64,000 nt of DNA from Methanospirillum hungatei JF-1. GTDB taxonomy: Archaea; Halobacteriota; Methanomicrobia; Methanomicrobiales; Methanospirillaceae. How positions within the stretch are numbered: the stretch's first letter is position 1; each line of letters begins with the position of its first letter. The stretch is from NCBI RefSeq assembly GCF_000013445.1, contig NC_007796.1, positions 1,152,936 to 1,216,935 on the forward strand, read 5' to 3'. Made by a program: the position numbers and the translations under genes. Positions 46,282 through 55,704 of the stretch are shown here, piece by piece. Below the pieces are notes generated by a model that ran no database searches, had not been told where the DNA came from, and worked only from the letters and a program-made list of their open reading frames with translations.

Positions 46282-47763
46282 ATGCGAAAAGATGGTACAT
46301 GTCTGCTGATTTTTTCTCTTTTTCTATTTTCCCTTTCATCTCCAGGGGGAGTTTCAGCCGAACCAATCGATGCACAGAACACAGATCTCTGGGATATCGT
46401 TGAAGATGCCTATGTATACTGTTACCCATTGGTTGTGGTTGATGCCACGCAGAAAAAATTTACGAACACTGAGGTCCCGAATCCCACACAGGCACCGATA
46501 AACCAACTGGCCCACAGTAATTTTGTGTTTACAGCAGAAAACAGACTTGTTGTTTCACCGAACGTTGATGATATCTATTCGAGTGCATTTCTGGATCTGA
46601 ATAATACTGCTTTTGTTTTTGTGAAACCACCAACCTATCGGTTCTGCTCAGCACAGTTTTTGGATGCCTATACAAACACCATTGATGTGGTCGGGTCAGG
46701 GAGCAAGACAGATAATCCAGAAGATGAAGTCATCTGTCTGATAACCGGCAAAGATTACGAGGGAGATGTTCCTGACGGTATGAAACATATCGTGATACCA
46801 ACAGACATGGCCTGGATCATTATCCGGACTGTGGTAAACGGGCCTTCAGACATCCCGAATGTTACAGCAATCCAGCAAAAAATGATGCTGGTGCCCCTTG
46901 ATGTATACCTGAATAACGAGATCTATGTCCCGGAAAAAGGAACATATAATGAGAAATACAACTTCAACCCAGCCGAATATGTATTCAACATGTCAGCTGA
47001 AGAGTTCTTTACCACGGCAAATGCCCTCATGATAAAAAATCCTCCCTCACCGGATGACACTGAAATACTGGAAAAAATGAAGCAGATAAACGTCGGACCA
47101 GGCCTCATCTTTGATGCTGCTATTCTGGGACCAGACGGGCCTGAACGGTGGAATTCCATGGTTGGTCAGATCGAATCTGATCTTATCAGCAAAACAAAAG
47201 AATACATGAATGCTCTTGATGGTTGGAAATTTTATGGCGAGCCAATCGGAGAATGGGGTACTGTCTATGCGTACCGGGGACTGATTGCCATCAAAGGACT
47301 TGGTGCCAATCCCACCTATGTAGCTATCTATCCTGAGGCCGATTCAGACTCTGATGGCCAGATATTAACTGGGGCTCATACATATCGCCTTCATATCGAT
47401 AAAGACATGCTTCCACCGGTTAAGAATGACGGGTTCTGGTCTTTTACCATCTATGGAAGTGATAACTTTTTAATTCCGAATGAAATTGACCGGTACTGTA
47501 TCAATGACCGAAGTAATGTGACCTTCAATGAGGATGGATCACTGGACATTCTGCTCCAGGCTGACAAACCAGCTGAGGAGATGATGAATAACTGGCTACC
47601 GGTCGGGACAGCAGATTTTCATATCTATTTACGCATATACGGGCCAGATCTGGAGAAGATAAAGAGTACCTGGACCCCTCCGAAAATTGTCAGGGTTATG
47701 AATGATGAAAATATTTCAGACGATAATTCTACAGAAATCCGGGAATCGGTCGTAGAAGTATGA
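46282..47763 (+). CDS. Exported DUF1254/DUF1214 domain protein
   Basis: The 493-residue product begins with a signal peptide (MRKDGTCLLIFSLFLFSLSS). The N-terminal DUF1254 region has DAYVYCYPLVVVDATQKKFT and NVDDIYSSAFLDL. The C-terminal DUF1214 region has TYRLHIDKDMLPPVKNDGFW and the IDRYCINDRS stretch. Function in the family is not known. It is monocistronic, with an AT-rich promoter region in the 143-nt gap after purQ. Confidence 0.8.
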   Translation: MRKDGTCLLIFSLFLFSLSSPGGVSAEPIDAQNTDLWDIVEDAYVYCYPLVVVDATQKKFTNTEVPNPTQAPINQLAHSNFVFTAENRLVVSPNVDDIYSSAFLDLNNTAFVFVKPPTYRFCSAQFLDAYTNTIDVVGSGSKTDNPEDEVICLITGKDYEGDVPDGMKHIVIPTDMAWIIIRTVVNGPSDIPNVTAIQQKMMLVPLDVYLNNEIYVPEKGTYNEKYNFNPAEYVFNMSAEEFFTTANALMIKNPPSPDDTEILEKMKQINVGPGLIFDAAILGPDGPERWNSMVGQIESDLISKTKEYMNALDGWKFYGEPIGEWGTVYAYRGLIAIKGLGANPTYVAIYPEADSDSDGQILTGAHTYRLHIDKDMLPPVKNDGFWSFTIYGSDNFLIPNEIDRYCINDRSNVTFNEDGSLDILLQADKPAEEMMNNWLPVGTADFHIYLRIYGPDLEKIKSTWTPPKIVRVMNDENISDDNSTEIRESVVEV

Positions 47764-47963
47764 GATAACCGATTTCATTCCTGTTTTTCTGGGCTTTTCA
47801 TATACTTTATGTGGGTTAGAATCATTATCAGAAAAAAATTCAACCGATTTTTAAGATATAAGCCTACATAAACCCTTTTGCTTAACAATCCTCATTTAAA
47901 CGAAATGGCAAATAGCCATCTCTCCTGATTATCTGCCTTGGAAAATCAAATAAAAAAGAAAAT

Positions 47964-48371
47964 TTATGTGATTCTGTAAAATTTATCAATTGCTACGCTT
48001 ATCGGATCATTATCAGAAAGATATGTCAGCTCAAATTCATCAGGACCGATGATCTTCCCATTTGAATATCCGTTATTCTGTTCTGCAAGTGATAACTCAG
48101 TTCCGTCTGCACTGATCACTCCGGCAAGTTCACGGGTAACTTCAGTACCATCACTCTTCTTAAACGAGGAATATCCGATAATAATCCGGTCCTTCTGCTC
48201 AGTAATATTCAGAAAGAATAATCCGCTTTCTACCTCAGAAAAACCCTGACCACTCTTATATTCAACATACGGCCCTGTCCAGTTCCCGACCAGATCCGGA
48301 ATGTCTGCGGTCGTTATTCCTGCCATACCAACAATCAGGCCCAACAGTAACACTGCCATTAACCCTTTCAT
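47964..48371 (-). CDS. Exported hypothetical protein
   Basis: The 135-residue product has a clear signal peptide (MKGLMAVLLLGLIVGMAGIT) and a small beta-rich mature part with GNWTGPYVEYKSGQGF and ELTYLSDNDP. The pattern resembles lipocalin-like or avidin-like single-domain proteins, but I do not recognise the family. It stands alone. Confidence 0.6.
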   Translation of the reverse strand: MKGLMAVLLLGLIVGMAGITTADIPDLVGNWTGPYVEYKSGQGFSEVESGLFFLNITEQKDRIIIGYSSFKKSDGTEVTRELAGVISADGTELSLAEQNNGYSNGKIIGPDEFELTYLSDNDPISVAIDKFYRIT

Positions 48372-48997
48372 ACGATAGAATCACTCCCTGAAAACATATA
48401 ATTACCGACCAACCCCAGATAATCAGAATCAGACACATTCAATATATAGATATTAGCTAATAACTCCCTTCCAACAAATTAAGTTTTATAAATACTATAT
48501 AAATTTGCGATCATCAAAGGGGGGTTTTTAGATATCCTCTATAATCGGTGTCCATACTATCTCTGAAATGTCATGTTCAACCGCGACCTTAGGAAAGTAT
48601 TGTAGTGAAAAAAGAAGAATCGAGCGTGAGTTTTCAATTTGATTAATTTTTAGCGAAATTCTCAATCTCTTAAAAAAGGTTGAATCATATATGCTAAATG
48701 GGAGAAAAATATATGCTCATCTATTCCTGTCTTTATAATGAGTCTTCCGCTCATGCTTGTCTTATACCCAAGGGTACGTTCATGGGGACTGTTCTGGACC
48801 GATGTGATCCGGCTTGAAGGAATCAGACTCAATTCGGTCAGATCGTATGGTCGGATAATGGTAATCATTTCAGGGATATGCCTGGGCTATGCCAGAGGGA
48901 TTATTAATTGCCTGTATTTTTCAGGGAGCGGGGTTCTGTCCGGTGGAATAGGGATTGCTATGATCCGTATCGGTTCACGAATTTAAAAAAAGGTATT
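48372..48997. other. 626-bp gap, one weak plus-strand frame
   Basis: The stretch is AT-rich at its left side with several TATA-like runs (near 48444 and 48485). A plus-strand frame 48738-48986 (82 codons, hydrophobic middle VIISGICLGYARGIIN) and an overlapping minus frame 48662-48868 compete. Neither has a Shine-Dalgarno or a family motif I know. The plus frame could be a small membrane protein. I see no RNA gene or repeat. Confidence 0.3.
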
Positions 48998-49657
48998 TTA
49001 CCAGTAATATTCACATTCGTAATAACAATCAGAACAATCTTCTTCATACAGTATGCAGTCATCAGATTCATATGTCAGATCATATGAATCACAATCACAG
49101 GATCCGCCTCCTTCTAATCCACCATAATTATCATCATACGTTCCTGAATCACTCTCAAATTCGATCGTATACCGCTGATATGCTGAAAATTGGCTTCCTT
49201 CATTACATACTTGAAAGGCCTGACATTCATGAGGAGCAATGAGTTCTGCAACCCAGGGACGGTTTCCTTGCGGATTGTTTACATAACATGTATAGACTAC
49301 TTTATAGGGAGATCCAGATATTGCAGCTGTTTCTTCCTTCTGGCATTCAGGACCAAGGTATTCATTTCCCTTATCTGCTGGATAATATCCTCCACCTCCG
49401 CGGGTCTTTAATGACTTAAATCCAGGATAATAGGGATCTACTTTCCAGGTGACAGTGAGCCAGCCGGTTGTCGGAATTTCAAAATTAGCTTTAACTCGTT
49501 GGACTGGATTATCAGAAGTATATCTTCGTTCTTTTGATGCCAGCTCAAGATCGACTAATGTTACTGCTGTAACAGGAAAGGTCACGAGCATACCGAGAAG
49601 GATGAGAAGGAAACAATAATATATCATTTTTTTCTCAGGTAATACATTCATAGACAT
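48998..49657 (-). CDS. Exported protein with Cys/Asp/Tyr-rich tail
   Basis: The 219-residue product has a signal peptide (hydrophobic IYYCFLLILLGMLVTFPV) and a beta-rich domain. The tail of about 40 residues is dominated by Cys, Asp, Glu and Tyr (SCDCDSYDLTYESDDC, DCSDCYYECEYYW). The tail could bind metal or form disulfides at the surface. I do not recognise the family. Later in-frame ATGs (M3, M11) are possible starts. Confidence 0.6.
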   Translation of the reverse strand: MSMNVLPEKKMIYYCFLLILLGMLVTFPVTAVTLVDLELASKERRYTSDNPVQRVKANFEIPTTGWLTVTWKVDPYYPGFKSLKTRGGGGYYPADKGNEYLGPECQKEETAAISGSPYKVVYTCYVNNPQGNRPWVAELIAPHECQAFQVCNEGSQFSAYQRYTIEFESDSGTYDDNYGGLEGGGSCDCDSYDLTYESDDCILYEEDCSDCYYECEYYW

Positions 49658-49961
49658 ATCACCATCCCAATCATGTATATGAAAAAAACCGAATTATCTT
49701 TTTATTCTCCATGAAGACTGAAGATAGTAATCAGATAAAGACTCATTTTTTCATATAACATATCATAATACCATTTATTATTTAAATGTTTTGATGCGAG
49801 GAGGAATATCATTCGCTATAAAAAATTTACGAATATTGTACTATATTCAGAAAATGGTAATGTGGGTCTAACTCTTAATAATAATGTTTGCATATAATAC
49901 AGAAAATACCTGTGAGTTCCTCATGGCCCAATCACATTGTATAAGAGAGGATATGATCTTC
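49658..49961. other. 304-bp AT-rich gap without a gene
   Basis: I see no open frame of note, RNA gene or repeat. The right part may hold the end of the PEGA gene transcript; the left part holds the promoter of the exported protein. Confidence 0.5.
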
Positions 49962-50492
49962 TCACGCCTCGCCGGTTGAGTTTCCAAGAGGCACTAATAC
50001 CGCCTTTATGTTCAGAACCTCATCATGGAACAGGGTGAACGATCGGGTATAATCAAAATACCCCGGATATTTAATGACCAGTTCATTGGCCCCAGACTCC
50101 AGACCAAATACTTTCAACGAGTTCAAATTTCTTGTTTTCCCCTTATATTCACCATTCACATACACATCCGCTCCGGGTGGTGAACTTGTAATCAAAAATC
50201 CGGTGTTTTGATAGTAATTCGATTGTGCACTATTGGTATCCGAACCAGAGGGTTTGAGTAAATCCTGAATATTTGAAATTTTTGGTGTCTTGAACATATC
50301 AGAATAATCAAACGTTGGAGCATGAATGCCGGTATAATACCATGTGGATCCATACCCGAGATGGTGATCAAGATAATATTTGAACCAGTCAATTTGGTCT
50401 TCATCAGTGGCAGCTGAAACCAGGCATCCTGCTATGATTATGAAAAAAAGTATACACAAGGCATATTTGATCATTGATTTCACCAACATCAC
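49962..50492 (-). CDS. Exported PEGA-domain protein 1
   Basis: The 176-residue product has a signal peptide with an AGCLVSA lipobox-like end, a variable spacer, and one PEGA domain (about 100-170): GFLITSSPPGADVYVNGEYK followed by LESGANELVIKYPGYFDYTRSF. PEGA domains occur in archaeal surface proteins. It is a paralog of the gene at 50809-51216, sharing signal peptide and domain, separated by about 316 bp. Its spacer is rich in Tyr, Asp and Ser. Confidence 0.75.
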   Translation of the reverse strand: MMLVKSMIKYALCILFFIIIAGCLVSAATDEDQIDWFKYYLDHHLGYGSTWYYTGIHAPTFDYSDMFKTPKISNIQDLLKPSGSDTNSAQSNYYQNTGFLITSSPPGADVYVNGEYKGKTRNLNSLKVFGLESGANELVIKYPGYFDYTRSFTLFHDEVLNIKAVLVPLGNSTGEA

Positions 50493-50808
50493 TTGTTGAT
50501 ATGAATGTATTCGTGACTCAATAGTATTTGAGAGTTACCCAACTTTTCATCGAAAATTTACGGCCATTTCCGGTGTCAGAGATTAGCCAGGATTCTCATG
50601 CGAGCAGTTCATTGCAAAATAATATGCGATATTGGAAAAGAGCTCCATTTCATCAAAACCTGGGAAGCGAAATTATTATAATGGTATCATGATGAAAAAA
50701 CTACTTCATTGATTTTCTCACTCGAATATCAGAAAAGATGCTAAAATGGCTGAAATCAGTCAGCGATAAGAGATGTAAAAAAGGGGAAATTTGATTATGA
50801 ATCAGACC
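50493..50808. other. 316-bp gap between PEGA paralogs
   Basis: AT-rich, with no supported gene. The duplication of the two flanking genes does not extend visibly into this spacer. Confidence 0.5.
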
Positions 50809-51216
50809 TTACAACTTTGAAAGAATTGCTTCAATACTTTTAATCTCACCCTCATTTACCGTATAGTTACCAGCATAATCCTTGTATCCCGGAAAACTTA
50901 TGCTCACATTATATTCACCTGGAATAAGGCCTTTTACTTCCTTCGCCTTTAATGAGCGGGTAATACCTACACTTTCACCATTGACAAAGATCTCTGCTCC
51001 GGGAGGGGTGCTGGTAATGCTAAACCCGGTGTTCGGATTATATACACGCTCGGTATTCACAGTTGAATCTAAAGTAAAGTCAGTTTTTAACTTGGTTCCC
51101 CAGGTTCCATAGTAATCGTTATAATCATAGTCGGCTGTTACAACAGATACCAGACACCCCATGATAAACAGGAGTCCGAACATTCCAATACTATACTTGA
51201 TCATATGATGCACCAT
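50809..51216 (-). CDS. Exported PEGA-domain protein 2
   Basis: The 135-residue product has a signal peptide with MGCLVSVVTA, a short spacer and a PEGA domain (about 65-135): GFSITSTPPGAEIFVNGESV and IPGEYNVSISFPGYKDY. It is a shorter paralog of PEGA protein 1, mostly through a shorter spacer. A surface location is likely; the ligand is unknown. Confidence 0.75.
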   Translation of the reverse strand: MVHHMIKYSIGMFGLLFIMGCLVSVVTADYDYNDYYGTWGTKLKTDFTLDSTVNTERVYNPNTGFSITSTPPGAEIFVNGESVGITRSLKAKEVKGLIPGEYNVSISFPGYKDYAGNYTVNEGEIKSIEAILSKL

Positions 51217-51378
51217 ACATTTTCCCCGGTTGAAGATAAGGTTTCTTGAAAAAATCGGAGGATAATCAACTTTCTGGTGTGACGTTTCCCATTTACGCTC
51301 AGTAGAATTTTTTAATCGTTACCAGGGAAGGGAGAGGAGCATGAAAAGAACGGTAGTTCTTCATACTTCGCCTTCATA

Positions 51379-51708
51379 TCAAGCAGGAATAGGAAAATTA
51401 ATACCTTGGCGGATAAATGACATTCGAAGAGACATTTCGTTTTCAAACTCATCGGGAGTAAGAAGAATGTAATCAATTTGTTTACGGTATATTTTAATTA
51501 CTTGACGGATAGGTTTTTTATTGCTTTTCTTCTATCAAGTGAGCTCATTCCAATAAATGATGGAGAAACTATTGCAAGATCAACATCACTTTCGTTCGTT
51601 GCAGTTCCTTCATTGTGTGAACCAAATATGATGATAGCATTGAGCTTAATGTTTTTTTTTAATTTCTTCAGATAAATCTTGTATTAAAGATTCAATCCAC
51701 GAATCCAT
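51379..51708 (-). pseudogene. Broken minimal nucleotidyltransferase gene (MNT of a MNT-HEPN pair)
   Basis: Reading across frames gives MDSWIESLIQDLSEEIKKK, then after a shift in a run of nine A (51652-51660) IIIFGSHNEGTATNESDVDL with the GS-x9-DxD nucleotidyltransferase motif, then after a second shift in a run of six A (51514-51519) RQVIKIYRKQIDYILLTPDE to the stop at 51379. Two frameshifts, both in homopolymers, interrupt it. Sequencing error could explain these alone, but the partner HEPN gene is also damaged by other means. The ATG lies within the end of the HEPN gene, the normal overlap for such pairs. Confidence 0.7.
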
Positions 51709-52066
51709 GATAAAAAATCTCCGGTATCATCAATTATCATCTGTGCAGTCTCTTCAGAAATATCATTGACGAGTGTTTCAAGCATTGGAAGATATCGTAT
51801 CTTCACGCTTATATCCTCTAATAGATCTATGAAATTATCATACTTTTCAGGAATTCCACCAGGAATAGTTTGGATCAAAAATTCAAGACTATGAGTTCTT
51901 GGAGGTTGTGTCTTTGAATAATAAAGATACAGCGCTTTCAACCCCTTTTCAAGCGTCAAATGACAACAAAATATTGCTTTAGGAAATCTTTTCCTTGAAA
52001 AAGGTATTCAGCATCTTCATAATCTTATTCTGCCTGAAATACCCATTCTAATACTTCAGGATCCAT
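51684..52066 (-). pseudogene. Broken HEPN-domain gene
   Basis: The start MDPEVLEWVFQAE is followed by an in-frame TAA (52025-52027), then DYEDAEYLFQGKDFLKQYFV in the same frame. A shift near 51958-51970 follows, then LEKGLKALYLYYSKTQPPRT in another frame, the standard core of HEPN proteins that accompany nucleotidyltransferases. The region that should read roughly CFHAQQ is altered. A nonsense change plus an indel make this a true relic, not one reading error. It lies upstream of and overlapping the broken nucleotidyltransferase gene. Confidence 0.7.
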
Positions 52067-52155
52067 TATTCATATATCCTTGTCAATGGTAAGATAAAAT
52101 TGTTAATGGATGAATTTTCTTTCTATTAGGCCAGATTCTATACAATTAGATCCAT

Positions 52156-53201
52156 CTATATACACGAAGCCGATGCAGATGAACCGGATATATTAGTACT
52201 ATTCCGGAAAATTATCGTCCTCATGCCATCAGGAGATACAACGCATCGGACATGAACAGGTTTTAGAGAATTATCTTTGCATTGAACTGAGCACATGATC
52301 TCCTGATATGCCATTTCAGGCAATCGCTCATACATATGCATCAACAACTCCCGGTTTTTACTATCAGGACTACTTTTCCGGACCCAGGTATTCCATTCAG
52401 GAATATCATCGATGGTATATCCAAATTCAGAGATAAACGAAGGATTCAGGTAGGTTACTCCACCAGCATAGTCGGTAATGAGAACCGGATCACCAATGTA
52501 TGCGATAACATCCAGGAACCGGGATTCACTCTTGCTCATACACTCCTGCGTAAGTCTTCTGGCAATCGCTATGGAAGCCTGACGAATAAATGACTCAATA
52601 ACCATATGGTTTTCCAGTTCTTCATCAGGCCGAAGACACATCCCTACAAACCCAAAGAGCTGGTTTTGCCAGGCCAGACCAGCGATACACATCTTCCCTA
52701 TTGATTGCTGCACGATAAAGGCTTCACAAACTTCCCTTGAAAATACCTCACTACAGATATCATAAAAAGAAAGCGGTTCATACGGAAAAAAGGGCCGAAA
52801 TGGAAACTCCCTCATAATCTTCATCGTTTCAACGGTCTCATAATAGGGAGGCTTACTCATATATTCCTGAATGGGAAAAACAAGACCGGATACATCATTC
52901 CCGTTATTGAGCTGTCTTGAACATTCGAAAAATGATGCATCCCGGATTGACTCGATCTTGTACCCTTTCTTCAATGGATCATACGAAACAACCCAGGTCC
53001 GGGGGGGTTTGGGGAGGAGTTCTGAAACCTTGTCGGCAATATACTCATAAATATTCGCATCGGATGGCAGATCAACCAGTTCCATGGCAGTATGAGCTAG
53101 AAATTCCATATTTTTCAGGTATTTTTTCGTATCTGTAATATCCTCAAGAATGATAGTAAGACCGGTATCACCTTCGTCAAATATTGTTTGAATAACCTCC
53201 A
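52156..53201 (-). pseudogene. 3' part of a sensor gene split by an IS element
   Basis: This fragment encodes the end of a PAS domain (VIQTIFDEGDTGLTIILEDI), a GAF-like domain with a run of conserved aromatic residues (about 30-210), and a final PAS domain. It lacks its own N terminus: the first in-frame start is a GTG formed at the insertion boundary. Removing the IS and one TGGAG repeat joins it in frame to the 5' part at 55018-55485, giving K-M-E-V-I-Q-T-I-F. The original gene encoded an HTH-PAS-GAF-PAS regulator of about 500 residues. The fragment stays open to its stop, so the insertion may be recent. Confidence 0.88.
53197..53201. repeat. Target site duplication, left copy (CTCCA)
   Basis: The 5-bp CTCCA immediately left of the IS matches the copy at 55018-55022 immediately right of it. 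One copy is needed to restore the host reading frame. Confidence 0.85.
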
Positions 53202-55017
53202 CTTACCTTTCGCTGATCTTATAAGGTAAATGTTAAATTATAAAGCTTAACTTTATATCTGAGAAGTGTACATATATATGGGATGATCGCTCCGACACAT
53301 CAAATTGAACACATCGGCGGAATCCCATATATCTTTGAAACATTAAAAGAACTTCAAATCATACGAATTTTGAATGAGGTATATTCGCCTCACAGAAACT
53401 GGGTGGGTTTGCCGATTGGTGAAACGATTGCCATTTGGATCTGCTACTGCCTGACCGAAAATGATCATCGTATGTGTCCCTTGGAGAAGTGGGTTACTAC
53501 CAAAAAAAATTTACTGGAAAAATTGATTGGTTTTCAATTTAGTCCAAAATGCTTTACTGATGACCATTTGGCTCGTATATTATCTCTATTGCACAATAAT
53601 GAACTTTGGAACCGATTTGAATCTGAATTAAATCGTTCTACACTGCGTATATATGGTTTAACGGATGAAAACATCGTCCGTCTTGATATGACAACAGTAA
53701 ACAGCAATGGAATTATCGATAAAAACGGATTAATACAATTTGGCAACTCAAAAGATGACGCCTCCCTCCCTCAAATAAAAATCGTACTTTCAGTGCTTGA
53801 TGTGCTGGGTTTGCCCCTCACCGTTAGTGTAGTCCCTGGAAATTGTGCTGATGATCCTCTCTATATCCCTGCAATGGAAAAGGTGAAAAAATCTACGGGA
53901 CAATCTGGATTACTTTTTGTGGGAGATTGCAAAATGGGTGCCATAGCAACTCGTTTGTATACGACTATCAATAATGACTTTTATTTATGCCCGTTATCAG
54001 AAGTCTCTCATCCTACTCAGGAAATTTATTCTGCAATCATAGCACATCAGGAGTCTAATCTTTCCTTCACACAAGTTTCACGATCGTACTATGATGGAAG
54101 CGATGCGATTATAGCCGAAGGATTTGAGAAAAAAATATCTCATTCAATGGAATATGAGGGGAAAATCATAACCTGGGAGGAACGGCTAATCTACGCAAAA
54201 TCATTTGCTCATGCAAATAAATTCAGATTATCACTTGAAGAGCAAGTAAAAAAAGCTTTCTTTGAGATAAATTCAATGAATAAAAGAGGAAAGGGAAAGA
54301 AAATTTACCGAACAATCGAGGAAGCAAAAGAAAAAGTACATGCTATTCTTGGAGATAAGGGATTAACAGCGGTATTCGAAGTTGAGTATATCGAGCATAT
54401 TAGTAATACTCCAAAACGAAAATACGGAAACAATCCCGCCAGAATTGAACAATCGACGAGAATTGAGGTTAAACCAACTATTAACTTGCAAGCCCTTCAA
54501 CAAGCGCAGGAATTATCAGGATGGAGGGTATATGTAACAAATAAACCAGAAAATGAATTATCGATGCAAGATGTTGTTCTGACTTACCGTGATCAGTATA
54601 TCATAGAGCATCAATTTCATCGGCTGAAGGGAAAGGCACTTTCACTTGCCCCAATGTTTATTCAACGAGATGACAGAATTGATGGTTTAGTGAAGTTTTT
54701 GACTATTGTAATGAGACCACTTGTTATTATTGAGAAAAAAGTCAGGGATTCGCTGAAAAGTAGAGGTCAGGGTTTGAGTGGTCTTTTCGAATATAATCCA
54801 ACGAAAATAGTAAATAATCCTAAAACTGAAAGAATTATTGAGTTTTTCAAAGAGATTTATTTGTTAGTTTCATTTTATGGTGAACAGGTTTTTTACACAA
54901 TTACTGGGATAAATCAAAAGCATCGAGAGATTTTAAATCTGATGAATGTTGATATTAGTGTTTATACTCAATTGGGATCAATTCAGGAATCTGAATTTAA
55001 GATCAGCGAACGGTGAG
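53202..55017 (+). mobile_element. IS1634-like insertion sequence, 1816 bp
   Basis: Ends are imperfect inverted repeats of about 20 bp. The left end reads CTTACCTTTCGCTGATCTTA; the right end, reverse complemented, reads CTCACCGTTCGCTGATCTTA. They differ at two positions. A 5-bp target duplication CTCCA flanks both ends. The element holds a single intact transposase gene whose stop codon lies within the right repeat. It sits in, and antiparallel to, a sensor gene whose frame is restored exactly by its removal. Base composition is more AT-rich than the surrounding housekeeping genes. Confidence 0.92.
53283..55016 (+). CDS. IS1634-family DDE transposase
   Basis: The 577-residue transposase has an N-terminal DUF4277-like segment (EHIGGIPYIFETLKELQ) and an RNase H-type catalytic core with Asp135 (RLDMTTVNSNG), Asp215 (LLFVGDCKMG) and Glu442 in YRDQYIIEHQFHRLKGK, the Y-x2-R-x3-IE signature region. 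All three acids are present, so it looks active. The ATG at 53283 is used because an ATG at 53278 is closed by a stop after two codons. AT-rich TATA-like stretches lie 10-50 bp upstream. Confidence 0.92.
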   Translation: MIAPTHQIEHIGGIPYIFETLKELQIIRILNEVYSPHRNWVGLPIGETIAIWICYCLTENDHRMCPLEKWVTTKKNLLEKLIGFQFSPKCFTDDHLARILSLLHNNELWNRFESELNRSTLRIYGLTDENIVRLDMTTVNSNGIIDKNGLIQFGNSKDDASLPQIKIVLSVLDVLGLPLTVSVVPGNCADDPLYIPAMEKVKKSTGQSGLLFVGDCKMGAIATRLYTTINNDFYLCPLSEVSHPTQEIYSAIIAHQESNLSFTQVSRSYYDGSDAIIAEGFEKKISHSMEYEGKIITWEERLIYAKSFAHANKFRLSLEEQVKKAFFEINSMNKRGKGKKIYRTIEEAKEKVHAILGDKGLTAVFEVEYIEHISNTPKRKYGNNPARIEQSTRIEVKPTINLQALQQAQELSGWRVYVTNKPENELSMQDVVLTYRDQYIIEHQFHRLKGKALSLAPMFIQRDDRIDGLVKFLTIVMRPLVIIEKKVRDSLKSRGQGLSGLFEYNPTKIVNNPKTERIIEFFKEIYLLVSFYGEQVFYTITGINQKHREILNLMNVDISVYTQLGSIQESEFKISER

Positions 55018-55485
55018 CTCCATTTTAAAAAAGAGATTATTTTTTTCGGTGGAGTAGCGGATCTCATTCATGACATGATCACCTTTCGTCGAGGTAATCG
55101 TCGCAACGGATTCTGGAGATGAGACGACTGGTATCATATCCTCAATGATATGCCGCCCGATGAGGTCTTCTTTCTGCATATTACAAAACTGTATGAAATG
55201 CTCATTTGCCTGGACGATATTGAGATTATCATCCACGATAAGGATCATATTCCGGGTAAAACACAAAAAAGCAGATAGGGGAATCCGTTGTGATATCCAG
55301 TAGACGTGGGCTGAACCTATTGTTTTTGATTCAACTTTCCCTTCGGCTTTCAGAATATTCAGACATCGGGCTATACTATTGCGGTCCTTATGAAGTTTTT
55401 TCGAGAGATCGGTTATGGTCAGTCCCCGGGGATTTGACTTCAGGCTTTTGAGGACCAGACTTGGAATATCGGTATCCTCTGCCAT
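55018..55485 (-). pseudogene. 5' part of the IS-interrupted HTH-PAS sensor gene
   Basis: The fragment starts MAEDTDIPSLVLKSLKSNPR and carries a winged helix-turn-helix (about 10-65; TITDLSKKLHKDRNSIARCL) followed by the first part of a PAS domain (ILIVDDNLNIVQANEHFIQF). It reads into the IS after KMELT. A TTG five codons upstream is an alternative start. Alone it could give a short HTH-PAS protein of about 160 residues, with a few IS-encoded residues at its end, that may still bind DNA. The right copy of the target duplication is at 55018-55022. Confidence 0.85.
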
Positions 55486-55704
55486 AAGCAGAGATAACAA
55501 TCTTTGACATGATAATCTTTGTGTTTATAAATATTTATAAATAATACAGGATGAGAAAAGGCATTTGATATCAGCTTATGACTCTCACCTGGTCCCGACC
55601 TGGTTCAGCTCAGTCCAGACTTTGTCCAGACCTGATCATTCAGATACCATGGTGAATGAGAATCATTAATACGGGAGAATAACAGTTACCATCAAGCATG
55701 ATTT

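Noticed and set aside
51478-51675. Plus-strand 65-codon hydrophobic frame
   Set aside because: It is antisense to the broken nucleotidyltransferase gene, whose motif is clear on the minus strand.
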